Made by a program: the position numbers and the translations under genes. A DNA stretch of 5,606 nucleotides from positions 1 to 5,606 of the forward strand of contig CALCUQ010000263.1 in assembly GCA_937906795.1 (NCBI GenBank), given 5' to 3'. Numbering within the stretch: position 1 is the first letter of the stretch; each line of letters opens with the position of its first letter. Source of the stretch: an uncultured Bacteroidales bacterium (GTDB lineage: Bacteria; Bacteroidota; Bacteroidia; Bacteroidales; UBA932). The notes under the pieces are model-generated. The model was not told where the DNA came from and made no database searches. It was given only the letters and a program-made list of their open reading frames with translations. Shown here piece by piece: positions 5,559-5,606 of the stretch.

Positions 5559-5606
5559 ATATGTCATCTGTGTCAGTGCCTTACAGTTCACATCAATCAT
5601 ACCAAG
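5505..5606 (-). pseudogene. Fragment of a short-chain dehydrogenase/reductase (SDR), stops early; 5' part beyond right edge
   Basis: On the minus strand an open frame enters from the right edge and reads 33 residues to a TAG at 5507-5505. Residues 3-22, MIDVNCKALTQMTYLCIPFM, strongly resemble the alpha-E helix region of classical SDR oxidoreductases, where the Asn of VN (residue 6) is the Asn of the Asn-Ser-Tyr-Lys catalytic tetrad. In intact SDRs this is followed by RIINxAS-like and YxxxK motifs over more than 100 residues. Here the protein ends after LNSNSALLMRY, so the catalytic Ser, Tyr and Lys are absent. Neither other minus frame restores the expected sequence through this stretch. It is either a truncated pseudogene or one side of an assembly misjoin. 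The family call rests on about 20 residues read by eye; substrate cannot be inferred. Confidence 0.55.

Noticed and set aside
5515..5606. A plus-strand frame starting at ATG 5515, overlapping nadE and open to the right edge
   Set aside because: The opposite strand of the same bases encodes a recognisable SDR segment, while this translation (MSKAEFELSIKG and on) resembles nothing I know.
5561..5606. A possible next plus-strand gene beginning at ATG 5561, two bases after the nadE stop
   Set aside because: Only 15 codons are visible, the product is unrecognisable, and the antisense SDR reading explains the DNA better.

Overview
The window looks like AT-rich chromosomal DNA of a member of the Bacteroidota, most likely Bacteroidales. 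Four things point there. The branching enzyme is of the eukaryote-like GH13_8 type. None of the six gene starts has a Shine-Dalgarno sequence. The central intergenic region holds two perfect matches to the Bacteroidetes -7 promoter box TAnnTTTG. The proteins themselves read as Bacteroidetes-like variants. No genus can be named from this sequence alone.

The layout is two divergent, tightly packed gene groups around a 135-base intergenic region at 2934-3068. Leftward (minus strand) run xseA (2933-1749), xseB (1735-1541) and glgB (1529 to the left edge, C-terminus missing), with gaps of 13 and 11 bases. Rightward (plus strand) run engB (3069-3665), prs (3701-4651) and nadE (4662-5558), with gaps of 35 and 10 bases. 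A minus-strand fragment of a short-chain dehydrogenase/reductase (SDR) enters at the right edge and stops at 5505, overlapping the nadE 3' end. Apart from the central region there is no stretch of 100 bases without coding sequence.

The leftward group encodes both subunits of exonuclease VII and then a glycogen branching enzyme, which are functionally unrelated but spaced like an operon. The rightward group pairs a ribosome-assembly GTPase with PRPP synthetase and NAD synthetase. The last two belong together metabolically, because PRPP is consumed in making the nicotinate mononucleotide that is later adenylylated and amidated to NAD.

The least ordinary spot is the right end. The last 15-20 codons of nadE do not look like NAD synthetase, and their arginine codons differ from the rest of the gene. 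The DNA there reads, on the opposite strand, as the middle of an SDR protein that stops before its catalytic Ser, Tyr and Lys. This suggests a rearrangement junction, or an assembly misjoin near a contig end, within about 5500-5530. No mobile element, CRISPR array, RNA gene or obviously new system was found.
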